A DNA stretch of 64,000 nucleotides, from contig NC_132879.1 in the NCBI RefSeq assembly GCF_030463535.1, positions 44,039,970 through 44,103,969 of the forward strand, written 5' to 3'. Positions 34,394 through 46,399 of this stretch are shown here, piece after piece. Within the stretch, counting starts at the first letter, position 1. The number at the start of each line of letters is the position of its first letter. The position numbers were made by a program, and so were the translations under genes. The DNA is from Salminus brasiliensis. Taxonomy: Eukaryota > Chordata > Actinopteri > Characiformes > Bryconidae. Below the pieces are notes generated by a model. The model made no database searches and was not told where the DNA came from. It saw nothing but the letters and a program-made list of their open reading frames with translations.

Positions 34394-35610
34394 CTTCAGC
34401 ATGGACATGCTTTTGGTGCAAAAACACATATATAGTAAGACATTTATGCAACAACACACAAACACATGTAAACACAAAGTGCAGTGCAAATGTCTTTAGG
34501 CCATCTGAGAAAGTTAGATGTAAAGCTATTAATCTGGGCTGGGTTTCTTTAAAGCATCTTAGCACAGTGAAAGTCAAACAGTGCACCATGACTCCATCAT
34601 CTGATAAATTTACTTTAAAGCTTTTTGTTTGTTTGTTTTTTTGCAATCAAATAGAAGTTGTGATTTGCCTTTCCAGCAATTCTACAATCAGTTGTAGACC
34701 GCAACTTCACCTCGGTCATTTCTGTTCACTGCCAACTGAGGAAACTGCTACCTGAAAATGCTATCTTCTTACACCTTTTTCTGCTTTGTAGATATTAATT
34801 TTTTTCAGATTTCAAGTTTTCATAAAGAGTATTTATTAAGCTTTAAAATTATTTTCCCAGTAAGAACCTAATGATGGGCTAACAAGTTAGATTATATCTT
34901 GGGGGTCCCAGACTTGCATAGTGCCCATTTCTGTGCATTAGTCAAAAAAAAAAGAAAAAAAAAGAAGCACTAATCTTGCTTTAAGTATTAAAAATATTGT
35001 GCATTTGGAGATCCTTTCTACTTTTCTACTGACTTCTAAAATATGTATAATAATATGTTACATTTTATGTTACTATGAATAGTTTAGTGAGTAGAAGATG
35101 GTGGGTATATATAATGCATCCAGTCAATGTATAAAAACAAGTAAGGGTGTGTATGTGTGCACATGCACGTGTATAAGTGTGTGTGATCCGTTCTATAGTG
35201 CAGCACAATACGATCTCTGCATGATGCAGTAAGTGAATGCTCCCCCTTGTTCCTTTGATAATCGGCCCCCAAGAAACCCTATTGTGCCTGAGCACACATG
35301 ACAGCGGCTTATAACACGTTCATTTTTCCAGCCAAATTCTCTCCCACTTTCTTCATAAAAGAGGAAGATCAATAACCCCTAATATCCTTGTGCACCTGCA
35401 GCTATTGCACCGCTTTTACCACTTGCTGCTACCGTTTAGCCCCTGGAGCCCTGCCCTTTGACCCTCCCTTAATCCACACAACAGAATATCTGCTAAAAGC
35501 AAAGAATTAGCCACCTTGTCCTAGGGCGGCAAGTGGATGTGACTGGAGTTGTTCGAGGACTAAGAGCCTGACTTCTTGGAGATCCTCTGTAGTAGCCTCA
35601 CCCTCTTGCA

Positions 35611-35624
35611 CCCCCCCCCCCCCC
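35611..35624 (+). repeat. C14 run
   Basis: Homopolymer of 14 C; G-run on the transcribed strand. Confidence 0.95.
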
Positions 35625-36619
35625 AACCACACACACCCCAACCACCCACCCAATGACTGATTAACCACACACACCTGCTGCTGGGCAGCGTGCAGAAATC
35701 CCCATTCACTCCCAATCAGTTAGCCATGCAGAGATGACAGCCATAAAGTTGTGTTTACTAATAGATTCATCTCCCCTTTGTGTGTGCGTGTATATGTATG
35801 TTTATGTATGTGTGTGTGTCGTAGGGCTGGGGGGGTGGAGTGGTGGGCATTTGTACTGGTGTTGGAAGAGAGCTGGTTACTATTGGGCTGCTACTTTGGC
35901 TGTCCACTCGGCCAACTGATGGGCACCGCAGAGATGTGGTGCTGTCAATCCAACTCAGTGGTGTGTTGGTCTCTGCATACATAAGACACACATAGTAAAA
36001 ACCCTGGTTTTGAGGTGCCCCTGCCCTGCATAGCTCTAACACACATATTCCATAACAGAACTTATTGTTACAGTATTAAGTTCAAATATATGAACATATT
36101 CTGTACAAGAAACAAACTCAAGGGGCATTCATTGATTTTCCCTCCCTTTTCTTACTTAATTCAAATAAGATTTTGACTTCATTCAAAAAAGTTTGACATT
36201 ACCTGAAGTGCCCTGCATTGCTGTGGGCAAAATACCATGCTGTCAAGACAAGAAACATGCTAAACGAGAGTTATCATTGGAAGTGCTTTTCCAAAATGGA
36301 TAAAATTATTACATGTATTACTATATAATAAATGGAGTAGATAAATCTCTAGCACTTAGAGAGCTAAACAAAGTAAACCTCCCTCAGAGAAACATATGCG
36401 ATACTGCTCAACTGCTGCAATTTTAAAAACTGCTACAGATGTGGAAGATGGAGATTAGATTGGAGTATTCCTTTGATAAGTTGTTTAGTTGGACCAGGTG
36501 TACTGGAGCTGGGAAAATAGCAGAATATGCAGGGCAGGGGTAGTCCTGGACCACTCTAATAGATGCAGACTAAATGTATCATACTGCATGCTTGGAATGA
36601 GAGGAGAAGAAGAGTAGTA

Positions 36620-36620
36620 A

Positions 36621-36650
<30 letters not shown>
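36620..36650. repeat. (AG)n microsatellite
   Basis: AG units with one AA interruption. Confidence 0.9.
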
Positions 36651-36651
<1 letters not shown>

Positions 36652-37039
36652 CACGCGCCTTAGCCAGTAATGTCATGTATTCGTCACGGCTGGAGTTCCA
36701 TAATCCTTCTGTAAATACTGATAGAATTGCAGCTACACAAACTTGCAGCAGCACCTGTCTACCTGAAGTGTGCCAGGTGCACACACACACACACACACAC
36801 ATATACTCATCATCAACGCAAACACACCTTAAGAGAAGCAGGGCCTCAAAGCGCACTCTGTGTTCCTTTTGTGCACGCGCGTGTGTATTTGTGTTTGTGC
36901 CAGACTTTACAGACACATTAGTGCCGTGTCAAAACACCTCCAATCAAGATGGGAACAGGCTCCAAACCGGCCACAGTCTGTGCCTCCTTTGTAGTGTCTT
37001 TATCTGAGGTATCACCAAGGATCACTGCAGAGCTGAACA

Positions 37040-37420
37040 ATGCACAATGGGTGCATGTCACAATCACGACTTGATTGGGGGCAGTAGCGCGGGCCGGCGT
37101 GTGGATGAACTGAGGTCTGGGGTTAATGATAAACCCCCGGCCGCGTTTCATCTCGATTAATATGGCTTTTTCATAACTCCATAAAGCTTGTTTTTTTGGT
37201 GGAGGTGCAAATTTATGGCCGGGCTCAAGGGGCCGTTGCCGCGCGCCCTGGAGCAGATGAGAAGCACGCCGGCCCAAGTTCAAAGACTGTGGCGGCGGGT
37301 CAGACGCACTCCCTTACACCCAGACACACGCCGTAAAGACATTAGTTTCAAGGACATCCCAACGACCGCTGCACCTGTCAATTAATGTTGACCCCTTTTC
37401 CCTTCCTTTTCCGACACCCT
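37040..37420. promoter_or_regulatory. Candidate regulatory island
   Basis: A GC-rich unique block with CGATTAATATGGCTTTTTCA and AACTCCATAAAGC flanked by GGCCGGGCTC and GCGCGCCCTGG words. It combines TAAT-core words with CpG content. No exon structure. Confidence 0.35.
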
Positions 37421-37914
37421 CTCCCTCTTTACACACGCCTGAGCATTTAATGACTGCAGACTTTCTCCGGCTCCAACTGACGGTTCCACTCTGGCTCGGC
37501 CCCCTCAACTTCTTCTGTTCAGTTGTTTCTTTTTTTTTTTTTATTAAAAGGCAATCAAGTTGTTGAGCCTGAACACAAACACAGCAATCTATGGTCAGAT
37601 AAAGAGGGGAGATAATGGGGCCAAATGTGTCTGCTTGGAATTGCGCGCAAAAGCGCATGCAATACAGGTCGCCATCCATGTGCATGGGCACACACATTCA
37701 CTGGATTTCGAGGTCTATTATTCAGTTTTTAATCTTAAAGGGGAATTTCAACAATTTTTCAAATTTTACATACAATCTAACTGTTGATATGGGATGGTTT
37801 GATGTGAAATGGTGTATTGTGAGAAAGTTACAGATTTCTTTTCAGTGGCAGTGAGAGGTACCAGGGGATGCTATGTCTACAACACAACTATAGCCATTTA
37901 AAACTACTAGTGAA

Positions 37915-38510
37915 CCTGTGCACATACAGTACATACAAAAAAGGAAGTGAACCCTTTGGAATTACCTGGATTTCTGCATTAATTACTAATACACTCTGGT
38001 CGTAATCTAAGTCACAAATATAGACAAACACAATCTAACTAAACTAATAACACACAAACTGTTTGTTTGTGACTTTTATCAAGCCCACTGAGTAAACATT
38101 CATATTTATGCTAAAAACTTATCCATAAAGCCATAAAGTCAATAAAGCACTTTCACAGACACAATGAGGAACATCCAGGTGGTCTGGAGGTTTTGGAAAG
38201 AAGTTGCTTCCTTTTTGGTTTCCTTCCATTAACACAATGTTTTTGGTGTTCTGTAGGTCTTTGCTGTTACCCTTGGATGCTTTCTCACCAGGATTGCCCA
38301 TTGTGCTCTAGGAAAGATCTTTGGCATTAAGGCATGATTTGTACAAACCAATCTTTCTTGAGGAGAACAGATTTGTTTTTATTTAGTAAACCTGTGAAAC
38401 TCAAACTTCCAATCTAAGCCTTAATTGAAATACCTCTTGCCAATTAGCATTAACAGGGGCTCACTTACTTTTTCTAGCGTGAACTATGGATGTTTACTCA
38501 ATGTGCTTAA
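37915..38510. mobile_element. Degenerate Tc1/mariner-like DNA transposon
   Basis: It starts near AAAGGAAGTGAACCCTTTGG, AATTACCTGGATTTCTGCAT and ends near GGGGCTCACTTACTTTTTCT, wording I know from abundant teleost Tc1-type elements with these 'aagt-gtgaaccc' ends. The ends are loosely inverted. No intact transposase. Confidence 0.5.
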
Positions 38511-38699
38511 CATGAGTGACCAGGACATGAACAGTACAACTGTTTGTGCGTTATTAGTTTAGTTAGATTGTGTTTGCTTATAACTGTGACTAAGATACCA
38601 ATTAGACCACTCTTTTTAGTAATGCTGAAATCCAGGCACTTCCATTTACCACTTACTTACCTCTTACCACAGTATATTTTCTGTGTTGTACATGCCATG

Positions 38700-38807
38700 T
38701 TAAAAATTATAATAATTATAATACATTATATAATAACTTTGTGATTGTGAATTTCCCCACTGTGGGACTAATAAAGCATTATCTTATCTTATCTTATCTT
38801 ATCTTAT
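38700..38807 (+). mobile_element. LINE-like 3' tail with (TTATC)n
   Basis: TGTGAATTTCCCCACTGTGG followed by GACTAATAAAGCATT and TTATC repeats. This is a familiar 3' end of teleost non-LTR elements, ending in a short tandem repeat instead of poly-A. Confidence 0.6.
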
Positions 38808-39054
38808 TGTATTACAAGTTCAGACATCTGGTTCCAGGTCACCACCACAGTGAACGATTCTGACTGGGAGGACTTTATATCAAACCACTCTAAATGACTG
38901 ATGTTTTTGACCTGGCACTTTACGTTTGCAGAAAAAGTGAGAAATCGGTGCCTGTAAGTGTAAAATCCAAGCGACTTATATATACGTGTCACTATGGCAC
39001 AGTAACCACTATTATATAGTAAACACTATAACATCATTATGCAACATATTTAAG

Positions 39055-39670
39055 GTAAAATTGGGTCCATGAATATTTGGACAGTCTCTAAATGTTTGTG
39101 TCTTACCCCTGTGGATTTAAAATGAAGCAATCAAGATGTGATTGAAATGTAGACTTTCAGATTTAATTCAAGAGGTTTTACAAAAGACTGCATTAAATAC
39201 TACATTAACTGTTTTGGAGAATTGCAGAAGGTTTCAACATATTTCTTCCATTTATTTTGTCTCAAATGTAATTGGACAAAATAACATGGTTCTGAATATG
39301 AGTATTTTTAATACTTGGATACAAATTCCTTGCTGTCAATGACTGCTTAAAGTCTGGAACCCTGAGATTTTACCAAATGTTAAGTTTCCCCCTGAGATGC
39401 TTTGCCAGATTTTTAGTGCAGCTGCTTTCAATGGCTGTGTGTTTTACTAGGTTGAGGTCAGGTGACTGACCATTTAAATGTAAGAACAGTACATATCTTG
39501 GCCTTAAGAAGCTCCTGGGTTCCTTTCACGGTGGTTGGTTACCCATCTGTACTGTAAAGAGTCGTCTAATCAGTTTTGTGTTTGACTGAAAGTAAAGCTT
39601 TATACACTTCAGAACTCATTCATTAATGGTTAATGCAATATTTTGGTCATACCCTTTGAATTAAAGATGA
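39055..39670 (+). mobile_element. Degenerate DNA transposon (ATTTGGACAG type)
   Basis: It starts with GGGTCCATGAATATTTGGAC and contains GATGTGATTGAA-TGTAGACTTTCAGATTTAATTCAAG, wording common to a teleost Tc1-like family. No intact frame. Confidence 0.5.
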
Positions 39671-39793
39671 AACCATAATACACATGTGTGCCTAAATACA
39701 CATGCACATACACACATGCATGCTATCAGTCTCCCATATCCTCCTCTGCGCTAGGCAGGTGTTATGTGGCAGGCCATATGATACACTCTGTAC

Positions 39794-40015
39794 CTGTGGA
39801 CTGATAATGTTGGGGAATGCCCACACTCCACACTTGAAGACCAGTTTCGTAATGGGCCCTTTGCTCCAGTGGACTGCTCCAGTCCAGCTCCAGGGGGGAT
39901 TCCAGCTCCTTCTCTGACGCTCTGTGCTCCAGTAGCAGTAGTTGGACACGGGACAGCGAGTCCAGTTCACCCGAATCACAGCCAACAGTCAGTGCAGCCA
40001 AACCAGGGCTCACAT
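39794..40015 (-). CDS. Helical exon of the EF-hand gene (phase 1-1)
   Basis: A 222-nt exon with acceptor AGTTCTCTCTTACAG and donor GTACAG. It encodes about 74 residues. A leucine-rich helix-like segment (SLSRVQLLLLEHRASEKELE) is followed by a Trp/Pro-containing region (LELDWSSPLEQRAHYETG and LQVWSVGIPQHYQ). Unlike the neighbouring exons it is not simply disordered, so it may be a docking segment. No family match can be named. It is symmetric and in frame with both neighbours. Confidence 0.8.
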
Positions 40016-41042
40016 CTGTAAGAGAGAACTCAAACATTTAATAAAGAAGTGACAAGGAGACAGTGGGTAACCTACACAGATGCATTCACAATGGTCCAAA
40101 TATATTACTTAGTTAACTTTTAAAACTCTATGCTCATTTTTAAAGCACCTCATGGACCTGGCCTGCAACTCATTCAGGTTTAATAGGTCTTCACAAGGGC
40201 TAGCTCTTGGTGCTTCACATCAATGACACTGTGTGTCCTTGTGTAGTATTTTTTTCTTTTTGTAAGGTTTATTATCTAATAACTACAGCAAAATGATATT
40301 CTTGCATAGCTGCTGTTGTGAGATTGGACATCCCGACAAAAATCCTATTCAACCTAATAAGAAGTTCATAGCTTTTATTAATGTCCTATCTTACTATTTC
40401 TCTGCTCCCTATCTGATTCTGCTTTTCAATTTCCCTCTTTCGCAAGTGCTCATTAGCAAAGAGTGATGGAGTGACGTGTTGTTTGTGGACAGACTGGGAT
40501 GAATCTAGACAAACTTCTACATGCCTGCATAACGTTGATATAAAGTACTTCCCTTCATTCCTCACCCTTTCAGCTCTGCTCCGCAATGTATTTTTTATTA
40601 TCTCTGTATTTTAATATGTCAGTGTGTTGCTCGTCATATAAGCTTTTGTGTTCTGCTACGAAAAAAGATCTGCAAACATGACAATGAAGCACTGATTGGC
40701 CAGCCTGATTTTATGCAGAAATGCAGAAAATAGAGCAGACTCTAATTGAAAATATTATGCGGAATCACAGTCCATTAGTTTTAGACTTGATTTAAAAAAC
40801 ATCATAAACTTGTTTAAAATGTGTTTATTTAAAAAAATAAAATAAAGTAATAAAAATCAGACTCATTGTGAAAGGGCCTTAAAGAGTTCATACAAACTTC
40901 TATTACCAAGGAATAGCCCCACTAGTTTGTACAGAAGTTCTTGTAGTTACTGAGTAATAGTGTGTAATACTTGCTGTGTTAAAGGATTAATGTAGGTAAT
41001 TGGACTGGAAATTAAATTATGTGCTACTTAGGTGGCTAATTA

Positions 41043-41290
41043 GGCGGCACAGTGGGGCAGCAGGTAGGTAAGGGCCTGGGGTTGAGGGGTCGATTCTGTA
41101 TCTGGTTACTTTCTGTCAGGAGTTTGGTGTATTCACCCTGTGTCCATGTGGGGTTTCTATTACCACCTCCCACAAAAACACATAGTGAGTAAACTGGTTA
41201 TGTAAAATTGCCCGTGGGTGTGAGTGAAAGGGTATGTGTGGTAGCTTGTCCCTGTCTTGTGCCCTTATGTGTGGGGAGGATGAGAAGATT
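41043..41290 (+). mobile_element. tRNA-derived SINE (family B)
   Basis: GGCGGCACAGTGGGGCAGCAGGTA, a B-box-like GGGTCGATTCT, then GAGTTTGGTGTATTCACCCT and GTGTCCATGTGGG. This matches the well-known teleost SINE that starts 'GGCGGCACGGTGG'. The 3' end is followed by ATTAAT-type repeats. Many substitutions; truncated tail. Confidence 0.7.
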
Positions 41291-41650
41291 AATTAATAAA
41301 TTAATTATTACATTGAATGGATTTTTTTTGCAATTGTTGAAAATGAAAAACTTTGGCAATGTTCAGTAAAGGCCCTGCAGAAGAAAGCATTTGTGGCCTT
41401 AGCCTGAATATGAGGCTATTCTTGTTATAAGTGGTAAAAGTAGTCACTTACAGCCTCTGAGTATGCAATAGTATGGGAATATACTACAGATCATTGGTAT
41501 CGCAAATGAAATCGTCAAAAATATTTTAAGAACTAATAATTTAGGAAAATTGAGAATCACTGTAAATTATTTTAGTTGCACATTTTAATTATATTATATA
41601 TTACTTGTTTTATTTGATACACAGATTTGAAAATGTGATTTCAGAGAAAC

Positions 41651-41741
41651 ACTATATGTCCAAATGTTTGTGGACACCCCTATCTAATAAATGCATTCTG
41701 CTACTGTAAGTTGCACCCACTGCTGACACAGATGTGCAAAT

Positions 41742-41799
<58 letters not shown>

Positions 41800-42178
41800 A
41801 CACACATGCAGCTTGTCTAGTTCCTGTAGATAAGTACTGCAAATAGAATAAGACTCTCTGGAGTAGATAAGCATGAACCTGTTGGCACCATTCCAAATGT
41901 CAAACTATGTTCTCTAGAATGATGGTGCTCCATCCAATACTTTTGGGATGAGTTGGGGAGTTGGGGGTGCGGTGGGGTGGTGAGCATCCAACATCCTGAC
42001 CTCACTAACACTCTAGTTGCTGAATGCAATCAAAACAGCAATTCACAGCAATGCTCAAAAGTAGAAAGCCTTCCCTGGACAGTAGAGATAGTTACTGCAA
42101 CAAAAGCAGGATATACCCTTGATTTCAGAAGAAACCATGAATGAGCAGATGTCCCAATACTTTTGTCCATATGCTGTA
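41651..42178 (+). mobile_element. TIR element M, copy 1 (full length)
   Basis: Left end ACACTATATGTCCAAATGTT and right end, reverse-complemented, ACAGCATATGGACAAAAGTA form about 30-bp terminal inverted repeats. The interior contains no transposase and hosts a long (CA)n (41742-41806). Partial copies occur at 52352-52556 (opposite orientation) and 62996-63212. A non-autonomous element of the MITE type is inferred. Confidence 0.75.
41742..41806. repeat. (CA)n microsatellite inside TIR element M
   Basis: About 30 CA units with one TA interruption; absent from the two partial copies. Confidence 0.95.
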
Positions 42179-42292
42179 CCATAGAAAAGTCACTTTCTAT
42201 GAAACACCATGCTTGTCAAGGTTTAAAGAATTTAAATGTAAAGGTTCCTCACACTCACACATCTCAGTTACAAACACAATTCTTTATAGAAC

Positions 42293-43255
42293 CAGAGGTG
42301 TCAAGTACTGAAGTACAAATACTTTGTTACCTTTTACTTAAGTAGAAATTTTGGTTATCTATACTTTACTGGAGTATTTATTTTTTTCTACTCTTTACAT
42401 TTTCACACAAAAATGATCTGTACTTTCTACTCCTTACATTTTAAAAATAGCCTCGTTACTCCTATGTCATTTTGGTTTGTTTTCATTCCAGCTTGTCATT
42501 TTTCAAAAAAAACAACAACAAACAAACAGATAAATCGCCATCCAGAAAGTGTGACACAGCAGACGTATGTAGCCTAGTATGAAGATATCCGTGGCAGAGA
42601 CTCAAGAGAACTCAAATGAGTTCGAATAAGCACCACATTTACACTCCAACATAGGCTATTGATAACATGCAGTAGTACACATAGATGGTCCTTATAATAT
42701 ATTTGACATGACTAAAATGCATTCATTTTCAGTGGGCAAATATGCAGCTGAAACATGCAGCCTAGTGCAGCCCAGAATTAATAGAACATTATCATCATTA
42801 TGGGTTTTAGAAAAATGTTTTTTGGGGAGGTGAGGTAGTGTGCTATAGGCCCCTGTGGCACGGCCTGAGCTTTTGGCATTTGTTTTCCTTTCATTACTTT
42901 GAATTTACTTTACTTAATTAATTTACTTTAATTTAATTTACTTTTACTTAATTTACTTAGTTTTATATAATATAGTACATTTAGTGTTTAGTTCAATAAA
43001 ATAGATGACAGAACAGCTTAAATGATTTAATGTGCAAAATGAAGAAAGCGAGTAATTAGCATAAGACAGTCAGACGGGTCATGTTGGGGTAGAAAAGCAG
43101 AATAAAGGTGGAAACAGAGGCACAGAGATTTCACAGGTTTAGAATCAATAATCTCTGACTCTGATCTAAATGAAAACACTGTAGACTGATTTTAGATCAA
43201 ACCAAAATTCTACAGGTATTTATAAAAAAAGATGCATATTTATATTAATATTTAT

Positions 43256-43321
<66 letters not shown>

Positions 43322-43581
43322 TAATGTGAATCTGCATCTGTTAGAATTTCCTGATGAACAGACCAATTGAAACGCTCCAGAAAGCTGCTGTATCAGAGAC
43401 AGGAGGGTTTAGCGTGACAGTGACAAGACACTATAGTATAGTAGTTTTAAAACCAGTACTTGTACACTTTTACTTGAGCAAAAAGCTTAAGCTGATACTT
43501 CAACTTCTATAAAAGTATTTTTACACCCTAGCATCTACACTTCTACCTGAGCAAGGGATGTGAATACTTTTGACATCTTTG
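42293..43581. mobile_element. hAT-like non-autonomous element with 8-bp target duplication
   Basis: The element starts CAGAGGTGTCAA and ends TTGACATCTTTG (reverse complement CAAAGATGTCAA), giving 12-bp terminal inverted repeats with two mismatches. It is flanked by the identical 8-bp TATAGAAC at 42285-42292 and 43582-43589. Subterminal GTACTT/AAGTAC words are inverted. There is no transposase frame. An (AT)n tract lies at 43258-43318. An 8-bp duplication and CAG-type ends fit the hAT superfamily. Confidence 0.85.
43258..43318. repeat. (AT)n microsatellite within the hAT-like element
   Basis: About 30 AT units. Confidence 0.97.
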
Positions 43582-44224
43582 TATAGAACCAACATTCCTC
43601 CTTCTTATGTGGTATCGTAAAAAAGAACAGTTTAAAACACCTTTATTTTTAAATGTTCTATGCATTCATGTGTAGCATTTTTAGTGTGTAACATTCATAG
43701 AACATGTTGTGCCTAACAAAACTAATAAATCATCATTTTTACATTCGAACAATAGAATTGTGAGAGTGTGGGTTTACAAACAGCCCTGAGTCAAGTGCCG
43801 AAGACTGGATGTGCCGATGGGTCCTTACAACATGACGTGTTAAAGGAATATAAAAAAAACTAATGAACGCTAGAAGGCTTCAGTTAGGTCCAGTGTGCAA
43901 ATAACATCATGGTAACTGTTTTTTATCAACATTATTGGATCACATAAGTCTCACATTAGATTTTTCACTCTTTTGTGCTATAATGTGTTCTTCAGTAACC
44001 AGATTCTGATCGGCTTCAGTATTTTTTATATTTTTTAATATTTAATTGAATAAAACAAAACTGAATGAGAGATCTCATACGTCTTTCTTTTTGACACAGG
44101 TCTATAAAACTGATAAGGATAAAGATTTTAAAGGCGTGACACCCCACCCTGTGACCTTTCTCTACTCTCCAAGTGCACCTAGCTAACAGTCACACCCAGT
44201 GGCATGATGGTGGGCTTCTTGCCC

Positions 44225-44232
44225 ATGCAAAT
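44225..44232 (+). promoter_or_regulatory. Octamer motif ATGCAAAT
   Basis: A perfect POU/octamer word inside a unique complex block (44150-44400). Single occurrences are expected by chance, so function is uncertain. Confidence 0.2.
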
Positions 44233-45163
44233 CATCCACCTACGCTTATAAGGTGTGACTTCAGGGGGAATTCACAGCCCCACACTCCCCACCCCCAACA
44301 CACACACACACACACACACCTCCTTGCCTGTCAATTAAACCAAGCAGGGATTAGCCTGAGTGACTTTTCCACCTCGGGCTACAGCTTTCACCTAGTTAAA
44401 GTTAGCGTATGTTTGTGTGTGTGTGTGTGTGTTGGGGGTGTTTGCAAGCAGTGTCAAAAAGGGAGGGGGAAAGAAAAAAAAGGAGAACGAGAGTGACGGA
44501 CAGCCGGGAGAACATAGAGAGAAAGAGAGAAAGGATCAGTGTGGGTGTATCATACAGAGGTGACACACACTTTCAGCTGGATGGATATTAACCCCCTCAT
44601 TATTTCTATTACAGCGAAAGCTCAATGACTGTACTACAATATTACACTTAAAGGGCACATACCCCACATTTTCCTTGCATTTTTCCTTTGGGGTAGATAT
44701 ATTCATTTCGCTGACTGTACTGATCCCTAACCTCTCTTTATCCATTAGAACTAAACAGCCTGTTTGTTTTTTTTTGTTGTTGTTATTTCTGTGCTGTTAA
44801 GACTGATGTGTCTAGGCTAAATGAGCGCTACTGTAATTGGCTGCTGTGTATTGTGTCTTATTCAAGAAGCAGTCCTGATCTGAAACACTCCTTATAACTT
44901 CACTTCATGAACTGGTGGAGTTAAACTGTTTTAAACAGTATTGGCAGGATATTGCAAAAGTTTCCATGTATGACTTGTATGGTCTTTAGCGTGAAGCAGG
45001 AACCCTTAAACGGAATGGTTTGACCAAAAATGAAATGTACACAAGATTCCACTTAACTCAGATAAAGCTGAACAGCTTCATGTTTGGTGTCCAAATTGTA
45101 CTTCTTTATTTACTTCAATATTTTACATTGTGTTTGTGTTTAACTACATGTGTGGGATAGATT

Positions 45164-45165
<2 letters not shown>

Positions 45166-45205
<40 letters not shown>

Positions 45206-45246
45206 CGGAGAGAGACAGAGAGAGTGAGAGAGAGAGAAAGAGAGAG
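45166..45246. repeat. (TG)n(AG)n compound microsatellite
   Basis: A TG run passes directly into imperfect AG repeats. Confidence 0.95.
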
Positions 45247-45904
45247 ATAGGCTGTGGGCTTTAAATGAGGAAGTGGGGGTCAGAAGGTCGTGTCAATGGT
45301 CAGGCCGTTTATTCAGTTAAACACCTTTTAACACCTTGTCACCTTGTTAAGGATCAGGAGGAAATCCTGAGGGGGAACTTACTGCAGGTAATGCCACCCC
45401 CAAACACACACACACACACACACACACAATTCACTAACCACACACACACTTGCGCCTGCTCACACACATCCAAACAAACATGCACCATCCATGGGCAGTG
45501 TAGCAGAAGAGTGTAATTGAGGGATTAAATTAACAACAACAAACAGATGTGAGACAATGTCAGCAGTCAGCTCTGCCACTGCCACAATGACAATGGACAC
45601 CAGTGACAAGATTTACTCCACAGCAAGTGATTCTAATGCTACAGACTCGATATCAATTAGGCCTTGTCGTGAAGTATACGTATTGTTGCATGCTTCCTCT
45701 TCAAATTGCTCAATGCCACCAGGCTCTACCGCTGTTCTCTGTGAAACAGCTTTTATCCCCAAAATTATACCGTTTTAGAAAATGGAAAAAAATGGTCAGT
45801 TTGGTTTGGTCGGTTGTTGTCCAGCACAGCACACTACCCAAACACGGCTGATTTAGCTCCATATATCTGACAGGTCCACTATGAGAGAGATATTATAAAC
45901 CTAC

Positions 45905-46190
45905 AGTACAGAAACCCCACATTACCACAATGGCTGCAGATTTGAGAAGTGTGCAAAAATGTGGGCTGATGTGTGGCGTACACCAAGACAACAGTAAAGG
46001 CATGAATGCTTGACCTCTACAGTAAGGGTAGTTCTGTTATTCTGATTGGTCACCTTTCTCTAAAGATGGAACACTTTTGTCTTGACAGGACCAATTTCTT
46101 CCAGGATGACAATGCCCCACATCTGCAGGGCACAAGGGGTGACTAAATGGTTTAATGAGAATGGAAATTATGTAAACCACATTGAAGGGC
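45905..46190 (+). mobile_element. Tc1/mariner-like transposase fossil
   Basis: The plus strand near 46090-46125 reads FLQDDNAPHL, like the catalytic D-N-A-P-x-H segment of Tc1/mariner transposases. Surrounding frames are broken. It lies just downstream (in transcript sense) of coding exon 46244-46399. Confidence 0.5.
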
Positions 46191-46243
46191 TGTCTATGGT
46201 GGTAGGTCACTTAAAGGTGTATCCGTGGTTTGGATAAGCATAC

Positions 46244-46399
46244 CTGTGGTAAGTGAGGTGGGACCTGTGACGCTGCAGTCAGGGTGCTCCAGAGAAATAC
46301 AGGATCCTGTTCTAGGGGCCATAGCCTCCAGTTCAGCGAACAAGTCAGACTGAGAACAGCTGACCAGGGAGCTGAGGGATGCTCCTGTCTCCGTGTTGC
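46244..46399 (-). CDS. Short exon of the EF-hand gene (phase 1-1)
   Basis: A 156-nt exon with acceptor TTTGGCTCTTTCAG and donor GTATGC. It encodes about 52 residues including SLVSCSQSDLFAELEAMAPR, a short amphipathic stretch inside Ser/Thr-rich sequence, and ends PTSLTT before a split Gly or Asp codon. A degenerate transposase fossil (about 45905-46190) lies immediately downstream in the intron. The length keeps the frame if skipped. Confidence 0.8.

Larger units (their letters stand above)
34394..39793 (-). other. 5.4-kb intron of the EF-hand gene
   Basis: 34394-35200 is AT-rich unique DNA. 35290-35720 is a complex unique block with a C14 run (35611-35624). 35760-36600 shows nothing beyond a GT-rich patch. 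36620-36650 is (AG)n and 36779-36800 is (AC)n. 37040-37420 is an island. 37420-37910 is unique. 37915-38510 and 39055-39670 are DNA-transposon fossils. 38700-38807 is a LINE tail. Confidence 0.65.
40016..46243 (-). other. 6.2-kb intron of the EF-hand gene
   Basis: 40016-41040 is AT-rich unique DNA. 41043-41290 is a SINE. 41290-41650 shows nothing. 41651-42178 is a TIR element. 42293-43581 is an hAT-like element. 43640-44130 is AT-rich. 44150-44600 is a complex block with an octamer motif and AC/GT repeats. 44600-45160 shows nothing. 45166-45246 is (TG)n(AG)n. 45400-45890 is unique with an AC patch. 45905-46190 is a transposase fossil. Confidence 0.65.

Noticed and set aside
36485..36916. Minus-strand frame with CVCVCVCT
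   Set aside because: It is driven by an (AC)n microsatellite and an AG repeat.
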